NCBI RefSeq assembly: GCF_031180975.1
Contig: NZ_JAPSLI010000002.1
Location: forward strand, 62,001 to 126,000
Direction: 5' to 3'
DNA length: 64,000 bases
From: Microbacterium sp.
Lineage (GTDB): Bacteria > Actinomycetota > Actinomycetes > Actinomycetales > Microbacteriaceae
The notes beneath the pieces are model-generated. The model was not told the DNA's origin and did no database searches. It saw only the letters and a list, made by a program, of their open reading frames with translations. Below, piece after piece: positions 1 to 8,490 of this stretch; within the stretch, counting starts at the first letter, position 1; every line of letters starts with the position of its first letter. A program made the translations under genes and the position numbers.

Positions 1-605
1 AGCTCCGCGTCGGCCGCCTGCTCAAGGCGCACGGCCTCAAGGGCGCGTTGAAGCTCGAGCTGTACACCGACAACCCGGAGCGGCGTTTCGTCCCCGGCGC
101 CGAGTTCACCTTGCAGGTGCCCGAGGCGTCCGCCTGGCACGGCAAGACCGTGACCGTGCGCGAGTACCGGGTCATGAACGGCAACCCGGTGGTGTTCCTG
201 GAGGGCGTCGAGGACCGCACCGCGGCCGAGTCGCTGGTCCGCGCCATCCTGTGGATCGACCAGGACGACGAGCCGGAGGACAACGCCTGGTACGACCATC
301 AGCTGGTCGGCCTGGAGGTCGTCCGCGACGACGTCCCGGTCGGGCGGGTGGTGCGCGTCGAGCACCTGCCCGCGCAGGACCTGCTGATCGTCAAATCCGG
401 GGACCGCGAGGTGATGGTCCCGTTCGTCGAGGCGATCGTCCCGACCGTCGATCCGGTGGCCGGCCGCATCGTCGTCACGCCCCCTGCCGGGCTCTTCGAG
501 GAGATCTCCGGCGACGACGTCGCGGAGCCGGATGCCGCGGATGCCGCCCCCGGTGCGGACGCCGGCAGCGCCGACACGGACGAGGGGCGCCCCGCCTCCC
601 AGTGA
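1..605 (+). CDS. rimM: Ribosome maturation factor RimM (start lies outside the window)
   Basis: The frame is open from the first bases and ends at TGA 603-605, so the true start is upstream. The visible chain opens with [20 protein letters not shown], the typical RimM N-terminal beta-barrel; a PRC-barrel follows from about [12 protein letters not shown]. RimM assists late maturation of the 30S subunit and binds ribosomal protein S19. About 200 residues are visible, longer than many homologues because of an acidic, Ala/Asp-rich tail after the PRC domain. It sits 11 bases before trmD, the usual rpsP-rimM-trmD order, so co-transcription is expected. Confidence 0.95.
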   Translation, partial: LRVGRLLKAHGLKGALKLELYTDNPERRFVPGAEFTLQVPEASAWHGKTVTVREYRVMNGNPVVFLEGVEDRTAAESLVRAILWIDQDDEPEDNAWYDHQLVGLEVVRDDVPVGRVVRVEHLPAQDLLIVKSGDREVMVPFVEAIVPTVDPVAGRIVVTPPAGLFEEISGDDVAEPDAADAAPGADAGSADTDEGRPASQ

Positions 606-616
606 GGCCACGCATC

Positions 617-1327
617 ATGCGCGTCGACGTCGTCTCGATCTTCCCGTCGTACTTCGACGGACTCGCGCTCTCGCTGCTCGGCAAGGCGCGGGACGCCGGC
701 ATCCTCGACCTCCGCGTCCACGACCTGCGCGACTGGACGCACGACCGGCACCGCACCGTCGACGACACACCCTACGGCGGCGGCGCCGGCATGGTGATGA
801 AGCCGGAACCGTGGGGTCTCGCGCTCGACGAGCTCGTAGGCGTGTCCGCGGATGCGCCCGCCGTGACCGGCGAGCGCCCCACCATCATCTTCCCGTCACC
901 CGCCGGCGAGTTGTTCACGCAGCGGACCGCGCGCGAACTCGCCATGCGTGAGCATCTGGTGTTCGGCTGCGGCCGCTACGAGGGCATCGACGAGCGGGTC
1001 TTCGAATACGCGGCCGAGCTCGGCGAGGTGCGCCTCATCAGCCTCGGCGACTACGTGCTGAACGGCGGAGAGGTCGCCGTGATGGCGATGGTCGAGGCCA
1101 TCGGCCGGCTGATCCCCGGCGTGGTCGGCAACCCGGAGAGCCTGGTCGAGGAATCGCACGAGGACGGGCTCCTCGAGTACCCGTCCTACACCAAGCCCTC
1201 CGTCTGGAGGGACCGCGCCGTGCCGGACGTGCTGCTGAGCGGCAACCACGGCGCGATCGCCGCGTGGCGTCGCGAGCAGCAGCTCGAGCGCACCCGCGCC
1301 CGGCGCCCCGACCTGCTCGGCGAGTAG
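617..1327 (+). CDS. trmD: tRNA (guanine-N1)-methyltransferase TrmD
   Basis: A 236-residue protein, normal for the family. It methylates G37 of tRNAs that read CNN codons, using S-adenosylmethionine, and prevents +1 frameshifting. The start [15 protein letters not shown] at 617 is the conserved TrmD N-terminus; the open frame extends upstream inside rimM but that part is not TrmD. Knot-forming motifs [10 protein letters not shown] and [13 protein letters not shown], which bind the methyl donor, are intact. It lies directly after rimM. Unlike the common actinobacterial order, rplS is not next: a convergent map gene and a small membrane protein gene separate them. Confidence 0.97.
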   Translation: MRVDVVSIFPSYFDGLALSLLGKARDAGILDLRVHDLRDWTHDRHRTVDDTPYGGGAGMVMKPEPWGLALDELVGVSADAPAVTGERPTIIFPSPAGELFTQRTARELAMREHLVFGCGRYEGIDERVFEYAAELGEVRLISLGDYVLNGGEVAVMAMVEAIGRLIPGVVGNPESLVEESHEDGLLEYPSYTKPSVWRDRAVPDVLLSGNHGAIAAWRREQQLERTRARRPDLLGE

Positions 1328-1372
1328 CCCCTCGCCCCTTCTTCGCCGGTTCGCCGAATGCACGGCATCCCG

Positions 1373-1433
1373 TCGAGTGCACGCCCTGCCCGCGCGGGTT
1401 GCCCGTCCACTCGGCGAGTTCCCGTGCACTCGA
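1373..1433. repeat. Inverted repeat between convergent trmD and map
   Basis: TCGAGTGCACG at 1373-1383 is repeated as its exact reverse complement CGTGCACTCGA at 1423-1433. The 39-base interval holds a GC-rich palindrome (CCCGCGCGGG) and a second small one, ACTCGGCGAGT. It lies in the 129-bp convergent gap, so it may act as a bidirectional terminator. There is no clear T-tract on either side. Confidence 0.5.
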
Positions 1434-1456
1434 GGAGGGGAGGCAGGGGAGCGCCG

Positions 1457-2239
1457 TCAGTCGACGCCCAGGAACGAGCGGTCGGTGAGGACGATCGGGC
1501 CGTCCTCGGTGACCGCCACGGTGTGCTCGGAATGCGCGCCGCGGGAGCCGTCGGCGCTGCGCAGCGTCCAACCGTCGGGGTCGGTGATGAGCTCGTCGGT
1601 GGTGGCCAGGAACCACGGCTCCAGCGCGAACACCAGGCCCGCGCGCAGCGGGAACCCGCGGCCGGCGCGGCCGTCGTTGGGCACGTGCGGGTCGCCGTGC
1701 ATGATCCGGCCGACGCCGTGGCCGCCGAAGTCGGTGTTGATCGAGTAGCCCTCACCGTGCGCGACGGCCGCGATCGCGGCGGAGATGTCGCCGATGCGGT
1801 TGCCGACGACGGATGCCGCAATGGCGGCATCCAGTGCCCGCTCGGTCGTCTCGATGAGCCGCAGGTCCTCGTCGCGGGGTGTCCCCACCACGAACGACAC
1901 GGCCGAGTCCGCCACCCAACCGTCGACCGACACGGCGAAGTCGAGGGAGACCAGATCGCCGTCCCGCAGCGTGTAGTCGTGGGGAAGGCCGTGCAGCACG
2001 GCGTCGTTCACCGACGTGCAGATCACCTTGCCGAACGGTCCGTTGCCGAACGACGGCGCGTAGTCGATGTAGCACGACTCGGCACCGGCCTTGCGGATGA
2101 GGTCGTGCGCGTGACGGTCGATCGACAGCAGGTTCGTCCCCACCTTCGTCTCCTCCCGCAGGGTCGCCAGGGTCTCGGCCACGAATCGGCCGGCCGCGCG
2201 CATCTCGTCGATCTCGGCAGGGGTGCGCAGTTCGATCAT
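1457..2239 (-). CDS. map: Type I methionine aminopeptidase
   Basis: A 260-residue peptidase that removes the N-terminal Met from new proteins. The five metal ligands are visible in order: Asp in LDFAVSVDGW, Asp in VADSAVSF, His in GGHGVGRIMH, Glu in FALEPWF, Glu in HSEHTVAV. The chosen start MIELRTPAEIDEM at 2239 has a GAGAGG ribosome site seven bases upstream; an upstream ATG at 2263 (MDADERTP) has a poorer site and adds non-conserved residues. It is transcribed against trmD. Actinobacteria often carry more than one map gene; which copy this is cannot be told here. Confidence 0.96.
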   Translation of the reverse strand: MIELRTPAEIDEMRAAGRFVAETLATLREETKVGTNLLSIDRHAHDLIRKAGAESCYIDYAPSFGNGPFGKVICTSVNDAVLHGLPHDYTLRDGDLVSLDFAVSVDGWVADSAVSFVVGTPRDEDLRLIETTERALDAAIAASVVGNRIGDISAAIAAVAHGEGYSINTDFGGHGVGRIMHGDPHVPNDGRAGRGFPLRAGLVFALEPWFLATTDELITDPDGWTLRSADGSRGAHSEHTVAVTEDGPIVLTDRSFLGVD

Positions 2240-2330
2240 GGGGGTCCTCTCGTCCGCATCCATTCTCCCCGATGTGTCGGCAACGGAACGCTCACAGCGA
2301 AAGGCGGCCCACACACGACCGCGACGCACG

Positions 2331-2336
2331 TACCAT
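2331..2336 (+). promoter_or_regulatory. -10 box TACCAT, leaderless start at 2343
   Basis: Hexamer six bases before the ATG, so the mRNA should begin on the start codon. No Shine-Dalgarno sequence is visible. Confidence 0.5.
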
Positions 2337-2342
2337 CGGAAC

Positions 2343-2834
2343 ATGCTCTTGCGACGCGCCCTCTTCCGCTGGCTGCTGCCGGCGGCGGTCGTGCTGCCGT
2401 TGTGGATGATCGTCGGCTGGGCGTTCTTCGGGCAGAGCGGCGCCGGTCTGTTGTGGGTGCTGCTGATGGCCGTGCCGTCGCTGTTTGTCGGACAGCTCGT
2501 TCTGACGCTGCTGACACGGTCTCGGCCGTCGGTCCGCGCCGAGCGCGCGCTGTCCTGGTGGGACGTCGCTGGCTTCGCCGCCTGGCACGGACTCACGATC
2601 GCCGTGGGATGCTTCATCGACGGCGCGTTCGGCTGGCTGCTCACTCTTGCGATCCTCGTCGGCCTCGGGCTGTTCTGGTTGCAGCTCTGGCAGCTGTGGA
2701 GCGAGGCCAAGGGCACCGGCGCACGGATCCGCGAGACGATCACGTGGGAGTCGGTGCGCGCCTCGGGTGAGCCGCGGCAGGACCGCGCTCGTCCCGACGT
2801 GGTCGTCATCGAGGAGAAGCGACCGCAGGACTGA
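2343..2834 (+). CDS. Small multi-pass membrane protein of unknown function
   Basis: A 163-residue protein with about four hydrophobic segments (near residues 10-30, 35-60, 75-95 and 97-118) and a charged cytosolic tail ending EEKRPQD. I do not recognise a characterised family; similar proteins next to map are sometimes labelled permease or MFS-like, but nothing here shows transport. The ATG at 2343 is preferred over a GTG at 2223, which would add a basic stretch overlapping the start of map. It is divergent from map and lies upstream of rplS, with its own likely leaderless promoter. Confidence 0.75.
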   Translation: MLLRRALFRWLLPAAVVLPLWMIVGWAFFGQSGAGLLWVLLMAVPSLFVGQLVLTLLTRSRPSVRAERALSWWDVAGFAAWHGLTIAVGCFIDGAFGWLLTLAILVGLGLFWLQLWQLWSEAKGTGARIRETITWESVRASGEPRQDRARPDVVVIEEKRPQD

Positions 2835-2856
2835 GCGTCGCGCGCCGACGCCCGTT

Positions 2857-2885
2857 TTGGTGGGCTGATCCGTTCATGGCAGAAT
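2857..2885 (+). promoter_or_regulatory. Probable promoter of rplS
   Basis: TTGGTG (2857-2862), a 17-base spacer, then CAGAAT (2880-2885). It would give a leader of about 125 bases before the rplS ATG at 3016. That leader is long for this genome and could hold an autoregulatory structure, but I could not match it to a known L19 leader. Confidence 0.45.
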
Positions 2886-3015
2886 GGACTCTTGTGCCGT
2901 GACCCGGCTCTGCCTCAGGGGAGCCCGCGGTCGCCCAGTGCGCCGTTCGGCACGAACCCGTTCCTGTTCCTTCCATCATGCATCCGACCTGTGGCGAGTG
3001 CAGAGAGAGACGATC

Positions 3016-3363
3016 ATGCAGATCCTCGACGCCGTCGACGCGGCTTCGCTCCGTTCCGACATCCCTGTCTTCAACCCCGGTGACACCGTCAAGGTGCACG
3101 TCAACATCACCGAGGGCAACCGCTCCCGCATCCAGGTCTTCCAGGGCGTCGTCATCGCCCGCCAGGGTGACGGCGTGCGCGAGACGTTCACCGTCCGCAA
3201 GATCAGCTTCCAGGTCGGCGTCGAGCGGACCTTCCCGGTGCACTCGCCGGTGATCGACCACATCGAGGTCGTCACGCGTGGTGACGTGCGCCGCGCCAAG
3301 CTCTACTACCTCCGCAACCTCCGCGGCAAGAAGGCGAAGATCAAGGAGAAGCGCGACAACTGA
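3016..3363 (+). CDS. rplS: 50S ribosomal protein L19
   Basis: A 115-residue basic protein at the 30S/50S interface. Conserved segments include [31 protein letters not shown] and the C-terminal [18 protein letters not shown], so both ends match the family. The start MQILDAVD at 3016 is the conserved one; the frame extends upstream into the leader but without L19 sequence. It has its own likely promoter and is followed by a strong terminator, so it appears to be monocistronic despite its usual link to trmD. Confidence 0.97.
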   Translation: MQILDAVDAASLRSDIPVFNPGDTVKVHVNITEGNRSRIQVFQGVVIARQGDGVRETFTVRKISFQVGVERTFPVHSPVIDHIEVVTRGDVRRAKLYYLRNLRGKKAKIKEKRDN

Positions 3364-3383
3364 CGCGCGGCGACCCTGCGAAA

Positions 3384-3416
3384 CGGAACCCCGGGACATG
3401 GCGTCCCGGGGTTCCG
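3384..3416 (+). terminator. Terminator hairpin after rplS
   Basis: Perfect 14-bp stem (3384-3397 with 3403-3416, built on CGGAACCCCGGGAC) around a 5-base loop ATGGC. There is no long T-tract, as is common in high-GC Actinobacteria. Confidence 0.8.
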
Positions 3417-3488
3417 TCGTTCGCGGCAGGGTGTGCGAACCTTGTATGTGCCGTCTTCCGGACGGCCGGCCACACGCAGAGGAAGTAC

Positions 3489-4220
3489 ATGTCGACTGAA
3501 GGCGCTCACGCAGCCACCAAGCCGCAGCGGCGCCGGGGTCTCGCGCTGTTCCTCCGCGATGTGCTGGTGATCATCGTCATCGCCGCGCTGGTGTCCTTCG
3601 TCGTCAAGACGTTCGTGGTGCGCTCGTTCTACATCCCCTCCGGTTCGATGGAGCGCACCCTCCTCGTCAACGACCGGATCCTGGTCGATGAGCTCACCCC
3701 GCGCTGGGCCGGCTATGAGCACGGCGACGTCGTCGTGTTCAAGGACCCCGGGGGCTGGCTGCCGCCTCAGCCGCAGCGCGCGCCCCGACCCGCGCTCGTG
3801 GAGGCGGCCGACTGGCTGCTCACGTTCGTGGGTATCTCCACCTCGGACGCGCAGGACCACCTCGTGAAGCGCGTGATCGGGACGCCGGGCGACCACGTGG
3901 TGTGCTGCAACGCACTGGGGCAGATCACCGTCAACGACGCGCCGATCGACGAGACGTCGTACCTCAACCTGCCGCAGGGCGACACCGCCGCCTCCGGCAT
4001 GGACTTCGACGTGACAGTTCCCGAGGACTCGCTCTGGGTGATGGGCGACAACCGCGACCGCTCGCAGGACTCCCGCGCCCACCAGGACCTCCCCGGCGGC
4101 GGATTCGTGCCGCTGGAGAACGTCGTGGGCCGCGCCTTCCTGACGACCTGGCCGCTGGACCGATTCGGTCTCATCGACACCCACGACGAGGTGTACCGAG
4201 CCATCCCGGAGCCGGAATGA
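3489..4220 (+). CDS. lepB: Signal peptidase I
   Basis: A 243-residue membrane serine protease that cleaves Sec and Tat signal peptides outside the cytoplasmic membrane. One N-terminal membrane segment lies near residues 19-42. The catalytic Ser is about residue 53 in IPSGSMERTL and the Lys about 127 in DHLVKRVIGTPGDHV; box MGDNRDRSQDSR is intact. Start ATG 3489 follows GAGGAAG. Its stop overlaps the rnhB start (ATGA), implying translational coupling. Order rplS-lepB-rnhB is typical of Actinobacteria. Confidence 0.97.
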   Translation: MSTEGAHAATKPQRRRGLALFLRDVLVIIVIAALVSFVVKTFVVRSFYIPSGSMERTLLVNDRILVDELTPRWAGYEHGDVVVFKDPGGWLPPQPQRAPRPALVEAADWLLTFVGISTSDAQDHLVKRVIGTPGDHVVCCNALGQITVNDAPIDETSYLNLPQGDTAASGMDFDVTVPEDSLWVMGDNRDRSQDSRAHQDLPGGGFVPLENVVGRAFLTTWPLDRFGLIDTHDEVYRAIPEPE

Positions 4221-4876
4221 CGGTCGTCGGGCCTCGCCTCACCCTGGAACGCTCGGTGCTCAAGGAGTACGAGCTGATCGTCGCGCTCGACGAAGTCGGT
4301 CGTGGTGCGCTCGCGGGGCCGGTCGCGGTCGGCGCGGCGGTGATGGATGCCAGAGGGGCGCGCCGCCGTGTGCCGGAGGGCCTGCGTGACTCGAAGCTGA
4401 TCGTCGAGCACCGGCGGGCCGAGGTCGCCGAACGGGCCAGGGCGTGGGTGCCGGCATCCGCCGTCGGCTGGGCGAGCGCCGCCGAGATCGACGAGATCGG
4501 CATCATGCGCGCGCTCGGAATGGCGGCGTCGCGCGCGATCTCCTCGCTCGTTGATCAGGGCGTCACGCTCGAGCGCGCTCTGGTGATCCTGGACGGCAAC
4601 CACGACTACGTCTCCGTCGTGCACCCGGAGCCGCTCACCGTGCGGCCCGTCATCAAGGCCGACCGCGACTGCGCGTCGGTGTCGGTCGCGTCGGTGATCG
4701 CGAAGGTGGCGAGGGATGCCCACATGGTGACGCTGCACGACGAGCATCCCGACTACCACTGGGTGCGCAACAAGGGCTACGCGAGCCCGGAGCACCGCAA
4801 CGCGATCCGCGAATGCGGACTCTCGCCGTTCCACCGCGCGTCGTGGGCGATCGCCGACGCGCCGACGCTTTTCTGA
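4217..4876 (+). CDS. rnhB: Ribonuclease HII
   Basis: A 219-residue enzyme that removes RNA from RNA-DNA hybrids and single ribonucleotides in DNA. The acidic residues are in ALDEVGRGALAGPVAVGA near the N-terminus (Asp-Glu pair), VILDGNHDYV and KADRDCASVSVASVIAK. ATG 4217 overlaps the lepB stop by four bases and places the DE motif at the usual distance from the start. DUF2469 follows, the conserved actinobacterial neighbour. Confidence 0.96.
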   Translation: MTVVGPRLTLERSVLKEYELIVALDEVGRGALAGPVAVGAAVMDARGARRRVPEGLRDSKLIVEHRRAEVAERARAWVPASAVGWASAAEIDEIGIMRALGMAASRAISSLVDQGVTLERALVILDGNHDYVSVVHPEPLTVRPVIKADRDCASVSVASVIAKVARDAHMVTLHDEHPDYHWVRNKGYASPEHRNAIRECGLSPFHRASWAIADAPTLF

Positions 4877-4944
4877 ACGCGATCGCGCGCCGGCGTCGAC
4901 CCGCGGCACGGCGGCAGGTCTTCCGACTCTAGGATGGAGACATC

Positions 4945-5271
4945 ATGGATGAGGATGCCTTCGACGACTACGACCGAGAACTCGAGCTCGCGCTGTTCCG
5001 CGAATACCGCGACGTCGTCTCGCAGTTCCAGTACGTCGTGGAGACCGAGCGGCGGTTCTACCTCGCCAACGAGGTCAACGTCGTGCGCCGCGACACCGAG
5101 CACGACTTCTACTTCGAGATCTCCATGAAGGACGTCTGGGTGTGGGACATCTACCGCGCCGACCGGTTCGTCAAAGCGGTGCGGGTGCTCACCTTCAAGG
5201 ACGTCAACGTCGAGGAGCTGCAGCGCCGTGAGTTCGAACTGCCCGAGGAGCTGTCGCTCGACGGCAAGTGA
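4945..5271 (+). CDS. DUF2469 family protein
   Basis: A 108-residue acidic protein of the actinobacterial DUF2469 family, recognised by MDEDAFDDYDRELELALF, FYLANEVNVVRRD and KDVWVWDIYRADRFVKAVRV. Function is unknown; it follows rnhB almost everywhere in Actinobacteria. A TAGGAT box at 4930-4935 lies nine bases before the ATG, so it may be transcribed separately from rnhB with nearly no leader. Alternatively the GGAG inside the same stretch serves as a ribosome site for a longer transcript. Confidence 0.93.
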   Translation: MDEDAFDDYDRELELALFREYRDVVSQFQYVVETERRFYLANEVNVVRRDTEHDFYFEISMKDVWVWDIYRADRFVKAVRVLTFKDVNVEELQRREFELPEELSLDGK

Positions 5272-5300
5272 GCTGACGCAGGCGGTTTCCGTTCGCTGAC

Positions 5301-5340
5301 GTTCCCCCTGCACAACAGGCCGTTTCGGCCGACTCTCCAC
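5301..5340 (+). promoter_or_regulatory. Bipartite element GTTCsCCCTGCACAA ... TCCAC upstream of yraN-comM-dprA
   Basis: GTTCCCCCTGCACAA at 5301-5315, then TCCAC at 5336-5340. The same boxes with the same spacing occur before ssb (46759-46798). In both places a CAxxCT hexamer begins 46 bases after the start of TCCAC (here CAGGCT 5382-5387, six bases before the yraN ATG). This looks like an activator or operator site for a shared regulon. Confidence 0.6.
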
Positions 5341-5393
5341 AGCGCCCGGGATTCGGCCGCTCGCGCGTCCGCGGGGTGCTTCAGGCTGTCGGC

Positions 5394-5756
5394 ATGGCAG
5401 CGAAAGATGAGTTGGGGCGGGCAGGCGAGGCGCGTGCGGCAGCGCATCTGACCGCGCGCGGCTACGAGATCCTCGACCGCAACTGGCGGTGCCCGCAGGG
5501 CGAGATCGACATCGTCGCGCAGATCGACGGCGAACTGTGCTTCGTCGAGGTCAAGACGCGCCGCACCGAGCTGTTCGGGCATCCGTTCGAGGCCATCGAC
5601 GAGCGCAAACGCCGACGGCTGTGGCAGCTCGCCTATGCGTGGGCGCACGCGCATCCCGAGATGTCGGCACGACGCCGGATCCGGCTGGAGGCGATCGGCC
5701 TGATCGGTCCGGACGCCGTCACCGCGCGTCTCGAGCACCTCGTGGACCTGCTGTGA
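5394..5756 (+). CDS. yraN: YraN/UPF0102 family predicted nuclease
   Basis: A 120-residue member of UPF0102, a small restriction-endonuclease-like fold. The signature is visible: GEARAAAHLTARGYEILDRN, then GEIDIVAQIDGELCFVEVKTR, where GEID and EVK supply the acidic and Lys residues of the PD-(D/E)xK site. The start MAAKDELGRAGE at 5394 is the family start; an upstream frame start at 5376 adds MLQAVG only. It overlaps comM by four bases (GTGA). The family occurs beside comM and dprA in many bacteria; its precise substrate is unknown. Confidence 0.92.
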   Translation: MAAKDELGRAGEARAAAHLTARGYEILDRNWRCPQGEIDIVAQIDGELCFVEVKTRRTELFGHPFEAIDERKRRRLWQLAYAWAHAHPEMSARRRIRLEAIGLIGPDAVTARLEHLVDLL

Positions 5757-7282
5757 AGACGGCGCGCACCTGGGCGGTCGCCCTGACCGGCGTCGACGGC
5801 CACATGGTCGAGGTGGAAGCCGACCTGTCCAACCAGACGCCGGAGTTCAAGATCATCGGACTGCCTGACAAATCGCTCGGCGAGGCGGTGCAGCGCGTGC
5901 ACAACGCGTGCGCGAACTCCGGGCTGAGCATGCCGCGCCGCCGGCTCACCGTCAACCTGTCGCCGGCGAGCCTGCCCAAGCACGGCTCGGCGTTCGACCT
6001 GGGGATCGCCGTGGCGACGCTGGCGGCCGCTGGCATACTGCCGGTCCGAGCGATCCACGCCACGGTGCACATCGGAGAACTCGGGCTCGACGGCCGGCTG
6101 CGCCCCGTCGTGGGGGTGCTGCCCGCCGCGTACGCCGCCGCCCGTGCCGGATTCGAACGAGTCGTGGTGCCCTACGCCAATGCCGCAGAGGCGCGTCTCG
6201 TGCCCGGGATCGAGGTGCACGCCGCGGCGTCGCTCGCCGAAGTCGCGGCCGCACACGGCGCGGACGTGGTGGTGCAGGACGTGGAGCCCGTCCGTGCTGC
6301 CGAGGGGCCGGCTCCGGTCAGAGAGGAGCTCGACCTGGCCGACGTGGTCGGACAGGACGAAGCCGTCGAGGCCCTCGTGGTGGCCGCCGCCGGCGGGCAC
6401 CACATGATGCTGAGCGGGCCGCCGGGCGCAGGGAAGACCATGCTCGCACGCCGGCTCCCCGGCATCCTGCCGCGGCTGGACGAGCAGCAGGCGCTCGAAG
6501 TCGCCGCGATCCGATCGCTGTCCGGCGAACAGGTGCTGGGGCTCGACCCGGTCGCACCGTTCGAGGCGCCGCACCACAGCGCGTCCGCGGTCGCGCTGGT
6601 CGGCGGCGGGTCGCGGGTGGCCAGACCGGGGGCGATCGTGCGCGCGCATCGCGGTGTGCTGTTCCTCGACGAGACACCCGAGTTCGCTCGGGTGGCACTG
6701 GACGCGCTGCGGCAGCCGCTGGAATCCGGGTGCATCGAGGTGCACCGGGCCGGATTCCACGTGACGTTCCCCGCCCGCTTCCAACTGGTCATGGCGATGA
6801 ACCCCTGCCCGTGCGGCAACTACGGTGTCCGCGGAGCGGAGTGCACCTGCCCGCCCATCGCGATCCGCCGCTACGCGTCGCGGATCTCCGGCCCGCTGCG
6901 CGACCGGATCGACATCGAGCTCCAAGTGGCGCGCGTCGCTGCGTCCCGGGCGACCTCCGGTGAACGCTCCGAGCTGACCACAGCGGTGGCCGCCGCACGG
7001 GTCCGCGACGCGCGGGCGGCCGCCGAGGAGCGCTGGCGCGGCGCACCGTGGCGACTCAACGGCGAGGTGCCCGGCGCGAGACTGCGCCAGGGGGCGCTGC
7101 GACTCCCTCCGGCGGTGCGGACTCCGCTGGACCGCGCCCTGGAACGCGGTGTCCTCACCCTCCGCGCCTACGATCGCGTGCTGCGCCTGGCATGGACGAT
7201 GGCGGACCTGGCCGGCCTCGAGCGCCCCGGCACGGACGAGATCGGTCGGGCGCTCTTCCTGAAGAGGGGGCTGCTGGCATGA
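5753..7282 (+). CDS. comM: ComM/YifB family Mg-chelatase-like AAA+ ATPase
   Basis: A 509-residue hexameric helicase-like ATPase; in transformable bacteria ComM drives branch migration during uptake of homologous DNA. N-terminal Lon-like domain (GLPDKSLGEAVQRVHNA, LTVNLSPASLPKHG), Walker A GPPGAGKTML near residue 225, Walker B GVLFLDETPEF (many relatives have DELPEF), Cys cluster NPCPCGNYG...CTCPP, and RISGPLRDRIDI. GTG 5753 overlaps yraN and its stop overlaps the dprA start (ATGA), so the three form a tight operon. Confidence 0.95.
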   Translation: MKTARTWAVALTGVDGHMVEVEADLSNQTPEFKIIGLPDKSLGEAVQRVHNACANSGLSMPRRRLTVNLSPASLPKHGSAFDLGIAVATLAAAGILPVRAIHATVHIGELGLDGRLRPVVGVLPAAYAAARAGFERVVVPYANAAEARLVPGIEVHAAASLAEVAAAHGADVVVQDVEPVRAAEGPAPVREELDLADVVGQDEAVEALVVAAAGGHHMMLSGPPGAGKTMLARRLPGILPRLDEQQALEVAAIRSLSGEQVLGLDPVAPFEAPHHSASAVALVGGGSRVARPGAIVRAHRGVLFLDETPEFARVALDALRQPLESGCIEVHRAGFHVTFPARFQLVMAMNPCPCGNYGVRGAECTCPPIAIRRYASRISGPLRDRIDIELQVARVAASRATSGERSELTTAVAAARVRDARAAAEERWRGAPWRLNGEVPGARLRQGALRLPPAVRTPLDRALERGVLTLRAYDRVLRLAWTMADLAGLERPGTDEIGRALFLKRGLLA

Positions 7283-8454
7283 GGACGAAGAACCTGACCG
7301 ACTTGGTCCACGACGTGCACGTGCTCCGAGCGGCCGAGCGCGCGAGACCAGACCTGGATCCGATGGAGGTCGCCGCGCGGGCGGCCTGGTCGGTGCTCGT
7401 CGAGCCCGGCGACGGTGTGGCCGGCGCGCTGATCGCCGCATACGGTGCGGCCGCCGCGCTCGACCTCGCCGCCGGCGGGGGAGCGCTGCTGGACCGATCG
7501 GTCGTCGATCCCCGCGCCCTCACGGACGCACTCGCACGCTGGATGCCGCGCGCCGATCCGCGGGCTGCCGCCGATGCGTTGACGTCGTGTCACGACGTCG
7601 GAGGCCGGATGCTGCTTCCCGGCGACCCCGACTGGCCTGCGGGGTTCGACGATCTCGGCGTGCATGCCCCGCTGGTGCTCTGGGCGCGCGGTGATGCCGG
7701 CGTACTCCACGCCGGGCCGACGGTGTCGATCGTGGGCGCCCGCGCCGCCAGCGCGTACGGCGAGGCGGTGGCAGGGGAGCTGGCCGGGGATCTCGCGGCA
7801 ACCGGCGCCGTCGTCGTCTCCGGCGGCGCGTATGGGATCGACGGTACTGCGCACCGGGCGGCGCTCGGCACTGGTGCGCCGACGGTCGCGTTCCTCGCCG
7901 GTGGTGTGGACCGTGCCTATCCGATCGGTCATCAGCAGCTGTTCGACCGCATTCGCGCCGAGGGTGCGGTCATCAGCGAGGTCCCGTGCGGGTCCGCCCC
8001 GACGAAGTGGCGGTTTCTGCAACGCAATCGCCTGATCAGCGCCGCCGGACTCGCGACCGTGGTCGTGGAAGCCGGCTGGCGAAGCGGTTCCCTGAACACC
8101 GCCGGTCACGCCTCTGCGCTGGGTCGGCCGCTGGGTGCTGTTCCCGGCCCGGTGACCTCACCGGCGTCGGCGGGATGCCACCGCCTGCTGCGCGAGTACG
8201 ACGCGGTGTGCATCACCTGCGCCCAGGACGTCCGCGAACTGTGGGGCGACGGTCCGTCGCAGGTCGCGACCGCGCGCACCGACCCGGACGAGACCCGGCT
8301 GCTCGACGCGATGAGCTCACGCGGGGCACGGTCGGCGGCCGAGCTCGCTCGCCGGTCCGGCCTGTCGGTGGAGCGCACGCGTGCTCTGCTCGGGCTGCTG
8401 GCACTCGCGGGCAGTGCGGAGCAGCGGGAGCACGGTTGGATCCGGCGCGGCTGA
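7279..8454 (+). CDS. dprA: DNA-processing protein DprA
   Basis: A 391-residue ssDNA-binding RecA loader in natural transformation. An N-terminal helical region (about 1-110) precedes a Rossmann-like core: SIVGARAASAYGE, VVVSGGAYGIDGTAHRAAL, FLAGGVDRAYPIGH, VVVEAGWRSGSLNTAGHA, GAVPGPVTSPASAGCHRL. The last 60 or so residues resemble a winged helix (LLDAMSSRGARSAAELARRS). ATG 7279 overlaps comM by four bases. DprA is widespread even where transformation was never shown, so competence itself is not proven. Confidence 0.95.
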   Translation: MRTKNLTDLVHDVHVLRAAERARPDLDPMEVAARAAWSVLVEPGDGVAGALIAAYGAAAALDLAAGGGALLDRSVVDPRALTDALARWMPRADPRAAADALTSCHDVGGRMLLPGDPDWPAGFDDLGVHAPLVLWARGDAGVLHAGPTVSIVGARAASAYGEAVAGELAGDLAATGAVVVSGGAYGIDGTAHRAALGTGAPTVAFLAGGVDRAYPIGHQQLFDRIRAEGAVISEVPCGSAPTKWRFLQRNRLISAAGLATVVVEAGWRSGSLNTAGHASALGRPLGAVPGPVTSPASAGCHRLLREYDAVCITCAQDVRELWGDGPSQVATARTDPDETRLLDAMSSRGARSAAELARRSGLSVERTRALLGLLALAGSAEQREHGWIRRG

Positions 8455-8478
8455 CGATCGTCCAGGCGCTCGGGCGGG

Positions 8479-8484
8479 CATGCT
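8479..8484 (+). promoter_or_regulatory. -10 box CATGCT, leaderless xerC start
   Basis: Hexamer six bases before the xerC ATG at 8491; the first base differs from the TAxxxT consensus. Confidence 0.35.
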
Positions 8485-8490
8485 GGACGC

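Noticed and set aside
2886..3015. L19 leader riboregulator
   Set aside because: The leader length fits, but I could not match a defined L19-leader structure by eye.
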